DNA of 45,617 nucleotides, from NCBI RefSeq assembly GCF_007990935.1, contig NZ_BJXJ01000034.1:1-45617 (forward strand), written 5' to 3'. The notes beneath the pieces were generated by a model. The model did not search any database and was not told the DNA's origin. It worked only from the letters and a program-made list of their open reading frames with translations. Position 1 is the stretch's first letter. Each line of letters begins with the position of its first letter. Positions 33,939 through 42,856 of the stretch are shown piece after piece. The stretch comes from Vibrio sagamiensis NBRC 104589 (GTDB taxonomy: Bacteria; Pseudomonadota; Gammaproteobacteria; Enterobacterales; Vibrionaceae). A program made the translations under genes and the position numbers.

Positions 33939-33947
33939 AACAGGGCC

Positions 33948-34883
33948 TCAGCTTTCTTGTTTCTTGCGTGCTCTAGGATGAGCTTGATCGTAGACATCAG
34001 CAAGGTGTTGAAAATCCAAATGAGTATAAATCTGGGTAGTAGAAATATTCTCGTGTCCTAAAAGCTCTTGTACCGCGCGTAAATTTTGGCTCGATTCCAA
34101 CATATGTGTTGCGAAGGAATGGCGTAATTTATGTGGGCTAATATGGCTGGCTACTGACTGCTTCTGCCCCCATTCAGCCATACGTTTTTGTACGCTACGA
34201 ACCGAAATTCGTGTCCCTAATTTAGAGACAAACAAAGCAGCCTCATCAGCCGAAGCAAGCTCATTTCGGACCTTTAGCCACTGTCCCAGCCACTCTGTAG
34301 CCATCCCGGAAAAGGGAACTTTGCGTTCTTTATCGCCTTTACCAATAACACGCAATTCACCGCTGCGTAGTTTGACATCTCGCACATCGATACTGATCAA
34401 TTCGGCAAGCCGCAATCCAGCACCATACATCAATTCCATCATTGCGCGATCTCGTATCGCAAGTGGGTCACTCTCGCTGACCTCAAGCAACTGGTGCATT
34501 TCATCTACATCCAAGTTTTTAGGCAGTGGGCGTTTTTTTCGAGGTGCAGACACACCTTTCGCGGGGTTTGCAAGTAATTCACCGCGTAAAACCAAGAAAT
34601 TAAAAAAGCTACGCAAGGATGATAAGCGCGTCGCTAAACTGCTGGCTTTCATGCCATCACGCATCCCTTTACCAGCAATTTGACGAACCCATCCAGCATC
34701 CACTTGAGCCCAGTCTTTCACTCCCATATTGGCTAAATGCTGCGCCATTGTCTCAAGCTGCTGCTTGTAATTGCGCTGAGTGTGTAAGCTAAGCTCTTTT
34801 TCGCTACGTAGGTATTCGTAGAAATGCTCCAACGGCTTTTGCAAACTACTTGGTAAAGGAAGATTCTGTACTGTTATCGTCAT
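33948..34883 (-). CDS. xerC: Tyrosine recombinase XerC
   Basis: With XerD it resolves chromosome dimers at dif at the septum. The 311-aa protein has an N-terminal SAM-like domain (residues 10-100) and the catalytic domain with Arg in YGAGLRLAEL, His-x-x-Arg in SPHKLRHSFATHML, the LGHENISTTQIYTHL motif holding the second His, and the tyrosine nucleophile in IYTHLD. It overlaps the DUF484 gene by 38 bp. Confidence 0.97.
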   Translation of the reverse strand: MTITVQNLPLPSSLQKPLEHFYEYLRSEKELSLHTQRNYKQQLETMAQHLANMGVKDWAQVDAGWVRQIAGKGMRDGMKASSLATRLSSLRSFFNFLVLRGELLANPAKGVSAPRKKRPLPKNLDVDEMHQLLEVSESDPLAIRDRAMMELMYGAGLRLAELISIDVRDVKLRSGELRVIGKGDKERKVPFSGMATEWLGQWLKVRNELASADEAALFVSKLGTRISVRSVQKRMAEWGQKQSVASHISPHKLRHSFATHMLESSQNLRAVQELLGHENISTTQIYTHLDFQHLADVYDQAHPRARKKQES

Positions 34884-35577
34884 CTTGATGCCATGCGAGT
34901 GTCTGAACGAGGTGTGTCACTACTAATGATAGATGACGTAAAAACAACGTGTCCATATCTGGTTGAAAATGACCACCATCTTCACTTGCAAATACAAGTA
35001 AGCCCAGTGGCGTTTTATGGCCAAGCGGTAAAACGACGTATGAACCCATTTCAGGAACCAATACATCTCCAAATAACGCCTCGCGATCAACTTTTCTTAA
35101 ACGCCCCAAGTACGCTTCTTTACCATTAAGATGGTTGGTAGCAAAGCGTTGATAGTCTTCTTGCTTAAGCGCAGGCATGCTCTCATTGGCGTTGAGTAAA
35201 CGAAGGTAAGCCGTGAGACCTAATTCTTTCGCCTTACGTTCAATCGCCATAATGACCTGATTCACATGACAGCACTTTAATAACTGCCCTTGTAGGTCCA
35301 TGAATTCGTAGAACGTTCTATCATTTTTTGCGGCCAATGACATGAAAGCTGTGATCTCTTCTTCTAGCTCTTCAATGCGCTGGCGCTGACGATTCATTTG
35401 AACGTGCACCAATGACACTGCGCCTAAATCAGCATGAGGCAGCGACAACCGTTCTACCAGCTCAGGACGTTGGACAAAGAAATCGGGGTTATCGCGTAAG
35501 TATTCTGCAACAATTTCTGCCGTCATGGCATCGCCTTGAACTGGCTGCGATTGATTTTCCTTACCTTCAATTAGCAT
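34846..35577 (-). CDS. DUF484 family GAF-like protein
   Basis: A 243-aa protein of the DUF484 family found between dapF and xerC in gammaproteobacteria. It starts with a helical segment (VAEYLRDNPDFFVQRPELVERL), then a coiled coil (RQRQRIEELEEEI) and a GAF-like domain (about 110-225). The start lies inside the dapF end (7-bp overlap) and the end overlaps xerC, suggesting translational coupling. Function not established. Confidence 0.9.
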   Translation of the reverse strand: MLIEGKENQSQPVQGDAMTAEIVAEYLRDNPDFFVQRPELVERLSLPHADLGAVSLVHVQMNRQRQRIEELEEEITAFMSLAAKNDRTFYEFMDLQGQLLKCCHVNQVIMAIERKAKELGLTAYLRLLNANESMPALKQEDYQRFATNHLNGKEAYLGRLRKVDREALFGDVLVPEMGSYVVLPLGHKTPLGLLVFASEDGGHFQPDMDTLFLRHLSLVVTHLVQTLAWHQDDDNSTESSFTK

Positions 35578-36401
35578 GAGAGTTGCCCATCAAATACGTG
35601 AGTAGCAGGTCCAGTCATAAAAAGAGATTTACCCAGGCCTTGCCATGAGATTGAAAGCTCTCCTCCAGGTAGAGAAACTTTAACGGTCTCATCTAATAAA
35701 CCTTGTAAAATACCGATCGCAACCGCCCCACAAGCGCCACTACCACACGCTTGAGTTTCACCTGCTCCACGCTCATGCACTCGTAGACGAATATGCTGAC
35801 GATTAACAACTTGCATAAAGCCAGCATTAACGCGTTCTGGAAAACGTTCATGAGATTCAAGTAAAGGCCCCAAGTTTTCTACATCGGTGCTATCGACATC
35901 CTCAACCACGGTGACGACATGCGGATTACCCATGCTTACGGCACCGCAGAACAATGTTTTATCACCCACACGCATAATGTAGGTTTTTTCTTTTTGCTTC
36001 GCTTTGAAGGGGATTTTATTCGGCTCAAACTCGGGTATCCCCATATTGACCGTCACCGTGCCTTCATCCTCAATATCAAGAACCATTTTTCCTTTTTTGG
36101 TGCTCACGCTAATGCTGTATTTATTGGTTAAGCCTTTCAAGCGCACAAAGCGAGCAAAACAACGTGCACCATTGCCACATTGTTCTACCTCACTACCATC
36201 TGCATTAAAAATACGGTAGTGGAAATCAGTTTCAGGATCGTACGGTGCTTCAACCAAAAGCAATTGGTCAAAACCAACACCAGTATGACGATCCGCCAAA
36301 CGACGGATTAAATCTTGCGAAAAAAACATATTTTGGGTAATGCAGTCAACAACCATAAAGTCATTGCCCAAGCCATGCATTTTGGAAAAATGGAAGTGCA
36401 T
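35571..36401 (-). CDS. dapF: Diaminopimelate epimerase DapF
   Basis: Converts LL- to meso-diaminopimelate for lysine and peptidoglycan. The 276-aa protein has the two catalytic cysteines in GNGARCFARF (about Cys75) and QACGSGACGA (about Cys219), plus the N-terminal MHGLGNDF. The length equals the family. It follows lysA after 10 bp. Confidence 0.97.
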   Translation of the reverse strand: MHFHFSKMHGLGNDFMVVDCITQNMFFSQDLIRRLADRHTGVGFDQLLLVEAPYDPETDFHYRIFNADGSEVEQCGNGARCFARFVRLKGLTNKYSISVSTKKGKMVLDIEDEGTVTVNMGIPEFEPNKIPFKAKQKEKTYIMRVGDKTLFCGAVSMGNPHVVTVVEDVDSTDVENLGPLLESHERFPERVNAGFMQVVNRQHIRLRVHERGAGETQACGSGACGAVAIGILQGLLDETVKVSLPGGELSISWQGLGKSLFMTGPATHVFDGQLSC

Positions 36402-36411
36402 TTGTCGTGTA

Positions 36412-37665
36412 TTACTCCGGTAAAATTTGTTCCAACTGCCACAAATGCGTCAGTTCTTCACGTTGACGGACAACATGGTGCTGATTACCATCAACCATCA
36501 CCTCTGCCGCTCGAGCTCGCGTATTGTAATTCGAAGACATCACAAAGCCATAGGCACCAGCAGAACGAACCGCGAGTAGATCACCTTCTTGTAGTGCCAG
36601 TTCACGATCTTTACCTAAGAAGTCACCGGTTTCACAGATAGGCCCAACCAAATCATACAGCTGTACTTCACCTTGGCGCGGAACAACGGGAACAATATCC
36701 TGCCAAGCCTGATAAAGCGCCGGTCGCATGAGATCATTCATCGCCGCATCAATAACAGCAAAGTTTTTATGTTCTGTGTGTTTGAGAAACTCAACTCGCG
36801 TCAGCAAAATACCCGCGTTAGCAGCAATCGCTCGACCTGGTTCAAAAATCAGTTCAAGGTCCTGATGGTTGGCCAAACGATCAAGCAAAGCCTTAGCATA
36901 ATCTGCAGGCTGAGGAGGTTCTTCATCACGATAGACCACACCAAGACCGCCGCCAACATCTAGGTGACGAATATGGATACCTTGTGCCTTCAAGTCATCA
37001 ATCAGTGCCAAAAGACGATCGGTTGCGTCAATGAAAGGCTCAATCTCCGTCAGCTGAGAACCGATATGACAATCAATGCCTTGAACGTTTAGGTTTGATA
37101 GGCTTTGAGCAAACTTATATACCGCCGGCGCGCGATCAAAGGCGATACCAAATTTATTATCACGCAGACCCGTCGAAATGTAAGGATGTGTTTTTGCATC
37201 GACATCTGGGTTAATTCTTAGCGAAATCGGGGCAATCACACCGAGCTCGGCTGCAACTTTGTTCAAGCGCTCAAGTTCTGGTTCTGATTCCACGTTAAAG
37301 CATTTTATGCCCAGCTCTAGCGCACGTTTCATCTCTGCCAGTGTTTTCCCCACACCTGAGAACACCACCTTCTTAGCATCACCACCCGCCGCAATAACAC
37401 GTTCAAGTTCACCACCCGATACAATATCAAAGCCGGATCCTAAACGCGCCAATGCATTCAAAACACCTAGGTTAGAGTTAGCTTTTACTGCGTAACAAAC
37501 AAGATGAGGATGTTGACCCACAGCCCTATCAAACGCATTCCAATGACGCTCTAACGTAGCGCGAGAGTAAACATAAAGAGGCGTGCCATGCTGCTCGGCA
37601 AGATCTTGAAGTGAGACGTCTTCAGCCCAAAGCTGGCCATCATCCTGATAGTTAAAATAGTCCAA
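36412..37665 (-). CDS. lysA: Diaminopimelate decarboxylase LysA
   Basis: PLP enzyme that makes lysine from meso-diaminopimelate. The 417-aa protein has the PLP lysine in CYAVKANSN (about Lys60), the HIGSQL motif, the phosphate-binding VGGGLGV, the EPGRAI motif and the C-terminal CETGDFLG and GAYGFVMSSNYN motifs. Coupled with dapF; in E. coli lysA and dapF are apart, so the pairing here is the vibrio/pseudomonad-style order. Confidence 0.97.
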   Translation of the reverse strand: MDYFNYQDDGQLWAEDVSLQDLAEQHGTPLYVYSRATLERHWNAFDRAVGQHPHLVCYAVKANSNLGVLNALARLGSGFDIVSGGELERVIAAGGDAKKVVFSGVGKTLAEMKRALELGIKCFNVESEPELERLNKVAAELGVIAPISLRINPDVDAKTHPYISTGLRDNKFGIAFDRAPAVYKFAQSLSNLNVQGIDCHIGSQLTEIEPFIDATDRLLALIDDLKAQGIHIRHLDVGGGLGVVYRDEEPPQPADYAKALLDRLANHQDLELIFEPGRAIAANAGILLTRVEFLKHTEHKNFAVIDAAMNDLMRPALYQAWQDIVPVVPRQGEVQLYDLVGPICETGDFLGKDRELALQEGDLLAVRSAGAYGFVMSSNYNTRARAAEVMVDGNQHHVVRQREELTHLWQLEQILPE

Positions 37666-37725
37666 AGTATGCTTCCCTTAATTAATTCGATTGCTTCCCC
37701 GTGAAACAACATTCGGGGTGAGTTA

Positions 37726-37842
37726 TTATTGTGCTTGTTCAGTCTGCTGAGCATCATCTGGAATATACAACGCACCTGATTGACCACAGCCGACCAAAGT
37801 CGTAGCGACGAGCATTCCCAACACCATGAGTAGTTTTTTCAT
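37726..37842 (-). CDS. lptM: LPS-assembly lipoprotein LptM (YifL)
   Basis: A 38-aa lipoprotein precursor lying inside a longer, otherwise meaningless frame. It has a signal peptide MKKLLMVLGMLVATTLVGC with the lipobox LVGC (Cys19), followed by the family signature CGQSGALYIP, matching CG-x-x-G-x-LY-x-P of YifL/LptM. In E. coli LptM binds the LptD-LptE translocon and helps its disulfides mature. The mature part is shorter than in E. coli. It precedes lysA, a common place for this gene. Confidence 0.88.
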   Translation of the reverse strand: MKKLLMVLGMLVATTLVGCGQSGALYIPDDAQQTEQAQ

Positions 37843-37916
37843 TTTGCATATCGTGATTATTGAATCAATGCCCTCTATAATCGCACCACACTCAAGAAAA
37901 GCAATAGGGTAAAAGG

Positions 37917-38231
37917 ATGAACGATACCGAATTTCATCAACAAGTAGACACACAACTGCAAATCATCGAAGAAGCCATAGACGAATCTGGCGCGGATATT
38001 GATTACGAAGTGTCAGGCAATGTTATGACACTAGAGTTTGAAGACCGCAGCCAAATTATAATCAATCGTCAAGAACCCATGCATGAGATCTGGTTGGCAT
38101 CAAAGTCAGGAGGCTTTCATTTTAAGCAGATCGATGGTCAGTGGATATGTTCCAAAACATCTATGGTGCTATTTGATATGGTCAAAGAAGAGTGTGAAAA
38201 GCACGCTGGTGAAGCGATAAATTGGGCGTAA
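37917..38231 (+). CDS. cyaY: Frataxin homologue CyaY
   Basis: Iron-binding regulator of Fe-S cluster assembly. The 104-aa protein is of normal length. An acidic first helix (QLQIIEEAIDESGADID) is followed by the beta sheet with LEFEDRSQIIINRQEPMHEIWLA and the GFHF-x-x-x-DGQWIC stretch. Divergent from lptM-lysA and convergent with cyaA; the cyaY-cyaA neighbourhood is the one found in E. coli. Confidence 0.97.
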   Translation: MNDTEFHQQVDTQLQIIEEAIDESGADIDYEVSGNVMTLEFEDRSQIIINRQEPMHEIWLASKSGGFHFKQIDGQWICSKTSMVLFDMVKEECEKHAGEAINWA

Positions 38232-38262
38232 TTTAGAGCTATAACAATAAATATTGCCGATA

Positions 38263-38293
38263 ATAAAAAAGAGCACATCATGCTCTTTTTTAT
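38263..38293. terminator. Bidirectional terminator between cyaY and cyaA
   Basis: AAAAAAGAGCA (38265-38275) pairs with TGCTCTTTTTT (38281-38291) around CATCA. It has A- and T-tracts for both convergent genes. Confidence 0.9.
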
Positions 38294-40822
38294 TTAAACA
38301 CTTACAGTTTTAGGAGTTGATGCTGAAGAAGTACTATCGTTTCGATAAGGAATAATGTGTGTATTCCCTTCCGCTGGATGAATGATTTGGTAGTATTGAG
38401 GCAAGTTAAAGTTAACACACTGCGATACGACCTGATTATTATCTTTAACTGCAGTGTAAAAGCCGTTAACTGATGCAATCATCTCATCTTTCGTACCACT
38501 AAACTGATGATAAACTTCAACTTGATTGCTCTCATTCAGCACATAGATATTAAAGCCCTTTTCTGTATCTTCAAAGAAAAACTGGACCAGACCTTCACTA
38601 GCAAAACCGTCAACCACCTCTGGTAGCTGGAACTCTTGTTCTCGATCTAACATCAATAAAGGTGAACCTTTAAGCTTATTGGTCGAAATACTGCGATAAA
38701 ACTCCACCGGGTTCTCCAGCTTTTGAACAGACACACCTCGACGCTCAAAGAAAAGCCCATAAGTTTGACGACCAAGATGCATTGCTTTGAAACGACGGCG
38801 CTTTTCTGGTTCAACAGGCTTCAAGCGCAAATCAATACACTCTGCGAGCAGTTGATACACTATATTACGCATAATTCCACGCATATTTTTCGCATAGCAA
38901 AAGACATCTACGGATTCAGGAGGAAGCGCATCTTGATGCATTTTGCCCAAGATGGTCTTCAAAGCATCTAAAATGGCTGTTTCACCTTGAAAATGCAACG
39001 TTCGAACTTCATGCCATGAATTACGGTACACAAGGTCGACACTACCGACTAAATTCATCTGCTCAGGACCAAAACTAAATATGTCCGTACTTTTTACTTC
39101 AGCTCTAAGCATTCGACCAGATAAGTCGACGGTCGGATCATGCTCAAAGTTAATAAACATAGCAAGCTGGCTTATTTCACATGGACTGGCTAAAGCTTCC
39201 ATCGTTGGACGGCGTTTACGCAATGAAAAGGTATTACGTAAGTCCCCCACCATTTGATAGAGCTTATCAATATCGAGTTGTGCTTCACGTACTACGGCGT
39301 GTAGATAGGTTGATTCGGTAATCAAGCCATTAAAGAATGCCCAAGAAACTAATTTACTCAGGTATTCATGGTGTTCCAAAAATGGCTGTCCAAGAATACG
39401 GTGCGCATCTAGTGGCTGCTTGTACAAATACCATCCAGACTTATTAACGCCACTTTCTTGAACTTCAATAAAACTAAGGTCAGACTCATGCAAGTCTGGT
39501 GATATTTGAGGGTTTAAAAGTGTCACTTTACCTGGCAATACCTCAAAAGCCGCGTATAATTTGCGCGCTAAAATACTAATATCTTGTGGACTGATCGCTG
39601 ACGTGATGTCATTGCGGCGTGCAAACTGAATTAAATTACGATAACTCTGCATCAAAGCATCTAAGAGCGCATGATGAACAAGTTTGACTTGTTCAACTTT
39701 CCAATTGCGTCGGTCATCAAGTTCTGCGACAACTTTAAGATCCCAATGCCACTGGTTAATCATTTCACTCAATGCTTCACGACGCCAAGCGACAGAGCCC
39801 GTATCAGGCTCACGTGATAACTTTTCATGTGTTTTGAGATAAAAACAACGGCGTACAAGGTCCAAACGTGTCTGATCCTGAATACGCTCTAAATAGCGTG
39901 TGACCTTCTCAAGCATTAAGTAATACGTATCCATACCGTATAAGTCCGGCTCATCAGCAAAAAAACGGCGTTTAGTGTCGAGACTCAACAACTGCGTATT
40001 CGGGTATTCCCATGAATAAGCCTCGAGTAAAATCGCTTTCAATACTGATTTATACGGCGAATCGATACTTTTATACAGTTGCCACAAGTTAGAGCCAAAA
40101 TACTCTTCCGCTGGAATGCGATTCAACTGACCAAAGTCGATCCATTCATCGCACCTTAAATTTCCATCATCACACAACTGAGCAACGTACTCATCATAAC
40201 ATTCTTCCATCTCTGGAGGGACGATCTGCCATAATAAACGTTGTCCTGCCAAGCGTACTGCTGAACGATAAAATTCATCAAGCAATAGTAAATGCTGGGA
40301 AGAGCCACAGTTATCACCTGTCATTTGTTCAGAGTAGTTACTGCGAAAGCGATCTTCATCCATCAGAAAAAAGTTTGCTTCAACACCTTGTGCCTGTGCC
40401 CAATCAGTAATAGATACACACTTCTTATTTAAAGACTCACGCCGTGCAGCACTCATAGCCGGAGAAATACATACCCAAATATCTAAATCACTTGAAGTGC
40501 TTTGGCCAATCGAGGAAGTACTACCCATAGTATACAGCCCAAGAATGTCTGCATGGTTTACCGTTTCAATAGCTGCAGTATTCTCGCCAATAAACACATC
40601 AATAAGCTGTTGCTGCACCGAATTAAGTTCAAAACCAAATACGCCATGTGGGACATTTTCATCAATAAAACCAGGAAGGCTGAGGTGATTAAAATTCAAC
40701 AGAGCGGGAATCAGGTGAAAGACTTGCTGGCTTTGCGAACCCATAAGCGCCAACGCACGATCTATGCGCTGCTGGTTGAGGTTATCTAATCGCTGAATAA
40801 GTTTTTGAGTGTAAGCCTGCAA
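38294..40822 (-). CDS. cyaA: Class I adenylate cyclase CyaA
   Basis: Makes cAMP for CRP control. The 842-aa protein has the catalytic N-terminal half with GSTSSIGQSTSSDLDIWVC (the nucleotide-binding motif and first acidic residues) and the regulatory C-terminal half that responds to the PTS. The start codon is TTG, as in E. coli cyaA, with AAGGAA nine bases before it; the rare start is known to limit synthesis there. A CRP-binding site lies about 65 bp upstream. Confidence 0.97.
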   Translation of the reverse strand: MQAYTQKLIQRLDNLNQQRIDRALALMGSQSQQVFHLIPALLNFNHLSLPGFIDENVPHGVFGFELNSVQQQLIDVFIGENTAAIETVNHADILGLYTMGSTSSIGQSTSSDLDIWVCISPAMSAARRESLNKKCVSITDWAQAQGVEANFFLMDEDRFRSNYSEQMTGDNCGSSQHLLLLDEFYRSAVRLAGQRLLWQIVPPEMEECYDEYVAQLCDDGNLRCDEWIDFGQLNRIPAEEYFGSNLWQLYKSIDSPYKSVLKAILLEAYSWEYPNTQLLSLDTKRRFFADEPDLYGMDTYYLMLEKVTRYLERIQDQTRLDLVRRCFYLKTHEKLSREPDTGSVAWRREALSEMINQWHWDLKVVAELDDRRNWKVEQVKLVHHALLDALMQSYRNLIQFARRNDITSAISPQDISILARKLYAAFEVLPGKVTLLNPQISPDLHESDLSFIEVQESGVNKSGWYLYKQPLDAHRILGQPFLEHHEYLSKLVSWAFFNGLITESTYLHAVVREAQLDIDKLYQMVGDLRNTFSLRKRRPTMEALASPCEISQLAMFINFEHDPTVDLSGRMLRAEVKSTDIFSFGPEQMNLVGSVDLVYRNSWHEVRTLHFQGETAILDALKTILGKMHQDALPPESVDVFCYAKNMRGIMRNIVYQLLAECIDLRLKPVEPEKRRRFKAMHLGRQTYGLFFERRGVSVQKLENPVEFYRSISTNKLKGSPLLMLDREQEFQLPEVVDGFASEGLVQFFFEDTEKGFNIYVLNESNQVEVYHQFSGTKDEMIASVNGFYTAVKDNNQVVSQCVNFNLPQYYQIIHPAEGNTHIIPYRNDSTSSASTPKTVSV

Positions 40823-40886
40823 GGGAAGTTCCTTGGTTGAACAGTCATGAAATCTGCTGATGTTTTAAGCCACATTGACCAAAAAA

Positions 40887-40902
40887 CGTGATCAATTTAA
40901 CA
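40887..40902 (-). promoter_or_regulatory. CRP-binding site of the cyaA promoter
   Basis: CGTGA-TCAATT-TAACA matches the TGTGA-N6-TCACA consensus at 8 of 10 key positions. On the minus strand the sequence reads GTGTTAAATTGATCACGTTT, which agrees with my memory of the E. coli cyaA P2 CRP site. CRP-cAMP binding would repress cyaA, giving feedback. Confidence 0.78.
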
Positions 40903-41166
40903 CTTTTACTAAGATTGGTAAAGATTACTGCTCATAAATAGTTTGATTTAAGGTCTCCATACCAATCACAAATTAACAATGTGCTAGCGTCACTTGCTAT
41001 TACTAATACATAATAACCCGACTGAGTTTAAATGAGAATCTAATCACACTATTTTCACAATATAAAAGTATTCCATTTTCGAAACTAAGAGAACATTAAC
41101 TAACATTAAAACTTTCCTCCGTTGAGTGGTAGGATAAAACTAAATCACAACAATATTGAGAAGATC
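40903..41166. other. Divergent cyaA / hemC control region
   Basis: With the CRP site this is a 344-bp gap between divergent genes. It is AT-rich and must carry the hemC promoter. No small ORF or further clear operator was recognised. The hemC ATG at 41167 is preceded by GAGAAG. Confidence 0.4.
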
Positions 41167-42105
41167 ATGACACAACCTAAGCCTATTCGTATCGCGACGC
41201 GTAAAAGCCCCCTTGCTTTATGGCAAGCTCACTATGTTAAAAATGCTTTGCAAGCCGCTCATCCAGGTCTTGAGGTTGAGCTGGTCACCATGGTCACTCA
41301 AGGTGACGTGATCCTTGATACTCCGTTGGCAAAAGTGGGTGGTAAAGGACTCTTTGTCAAGGAGCTTGAAGTCGCCATGCTAGAAGGGCGTGCTGACTTA
41401 GCGGTTCATTCAATGAAAGATGTCCCTGTCGACTTTCCAAAAGGATTAGGGTTAGTTACGATCTGTGAACGAGAAGATCCTCGTGATGCCTTCGTTTCAA
41501 ATAAATTCAGAACCATCAATGATCTTCCACAAGGCGCCACTGTTGGAACTTGTAGTCTTCGCAGGCAATGCCAATTGAAAGCTCACCGTCCAGATTTAGT
41601 GATTAAAGAGCTTCGTGGTAACGTTGGTACCAGATTAAATAAACTAGATGCCGAAGAGTATGACGCGATTATCCTCGCCGCAGCAGGCTTAAAACGCCTC
41701 AAACTAGACGATCGCATTAGCAGCTTAATCGAACCAGAACAATCACTTCCAGCAGTAGGTCAAGGTGCTGTCGGGATCGAATGTCGCCTTGATGACCAAC
41801 GACTTCACCAGCTTCTTGAACCTCTCAATCACCCTGACACTGCTGATCGTGTTCGTTGCGAGCGAGCCATGAACCTCACACTGGAAGGAGGATGCCAAGT
41901 TCCAATTGGAAGTTACTCTTTATTGGATGGTGATAACATTTGGTTAAGAGCTTTAGTTGGAGAACCTGATGGGAGTCTTATTGTTCGTGGTGAGATCCAT
42001 GGGCACCGTCAAGATGCAGAAACTCTAGGGGTACAGCTAGCTAATGAGCTTCTGGAAAAAGGTGCGCGCGACATTTTAACCAAACTGTACGCAGACCACG
42101 ACTAA
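41167..42105 (+). CDS. hemC: Porphobilinogen deaminase HemC
   Basis: Polymerises four porphobilinogens into hydroxymethylbilane, an early haem step. The 312-aa product starts RIATRKSPLALWQA and has GGKGLFVKELE, the substrate arginines in TCSLRRQCQL and LRGNVGTRL, and the dipyrromethane cofactor cysteine in EGGCQVPIGSY. The frame extends 15 codons further up; the ATG used has a ribosome site. First gene of hemCDXY. Confidence 0.97.
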   Translation: MTQPKPIRIATRKSPLALWQAHYVKNALQAAHPGLEVELVTMVTQGDVILDTPLAKVGGKGLFVKELEVAMLEGRADLAVHSMKDVPVDFPKGLGLVTICEREDPRDAFVSNKFRTINDLPQGATVGTCSLRRQCQLKAHRPDLVIKELRGNVGTRLNKLDAEEYDAIILAAAGLKRLKLDDRISSLIEPEQSLPAVGQGAVGIECRLDDQRLHQLLEPLNHPDTADRVRCERAMNLTLEGGCQVPIGSYSLLDGDNIWLRALVGEPDGSLIVRGEIHGHRQDAETLGVQLANELLEKGARDILTKLYADHD

Positions 42106-42107
42106 TC

Positions 42108-42839
42108 ATGACAGTCTTGGTCACTCGACCTGGAGAGCAAGGCCAGGAGCTTTGCTCTTTACTCATTAAGCATGGGATTAAAGCGATCCATCATCCATTG
42201 ATCGCGATTAGCTCAACTCCAGACAGAAAAGCATGGCTGCAGCACATTGATAACGCCAGCATCATAATTGCCATAAGTCAGCATGCCGTTCAATACGCCG
42301 AGCAAATCCTAATCAATCACAATAAATCGTGGCCTCAACGAATAATATACCTTGCCGTTGGTCAAAAAACAGCACACTATTTAAGCATATGTACTCAACA
42401 AAAAGTACACTATCCTCAGCAGTTCAGTGATAGTGAACATTTATTGCAACTTCCTGAACTCAAACATGTAAAAAAACAAAACGTCCTTATTCTCCGTGGC
42501 AACGGAGGTCGTGAGTTAATCAAAGATGAACTCACAAAACGTGGAGCAAAAGTACACTACGGAGAGACATATAAACGAGAGTATGTCCCATTCGACCCGG
42601 CAAGCTGTGTGAGTGAATGGGAGAATCAGCAAGTTTCCCAAATTGTCATCACCAGTAGTGAACAATTAACTTATTTATGTGACCCATTAACATCAAAGCA
42701 ATTAGCTTGGCTAAATCAACGAGAGCTATATCTCCCCAGCCAACGAGTAGCAAAGCTTGCACGTCAAAGGGGCTTTTCTCAGGTAAGGTGTATAGGAAGT
42801 GCATCCAACCAAGATTTACTGGCGGCTCTCAAGCCATAG
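42108..42839 (+). CDS. hemD: Uroporphyrinogen-III synthase HemD
   Basis: Closes hydroxymethylbilane to uroporphyrinogen III. The 243-aa protein shows the bilobed layout of the family: VLVTRPGEQGQEL at the N-terminus, ILRGNGGRELIKDEL at the second lobe, TYKREYVPF, and VITSSEQL near the C-terminal half. Family sequences vary, so the call also rests on the operon. It starts 2 bp after hemC. Confidence 0.93.
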   Translation: MTVLVTRPGEQGQELCSLLIKHGIKAIHHPLIAISSTPDRKAWLQHIDNASIIIAISQHAVQYAEQILINHNKSWPQRIIYLAVGQKTAHYLSICTQQKVHYPQQFSDSEHLLQLPELKHVKKQNVLILRGNGGRELIKDELTKRGAKVHYGETYKREYVPFDPASCVSEWENQQVSQIVITSSEQLTYLCDPLTSKQLAWLNQRELYLPSQRVAKLARQRGFSQVRCIGSASNQDLLAALKP

Positions 42840-42856
42840 CTAAACAGGATATAGGC

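Noticed and set aside
37694..37709. CCCGTGAAACA between lptM and lysA as a parS
   Set aside because: Only about 12 of 16 positions agree and one arm is broken; possible weak relative at best.
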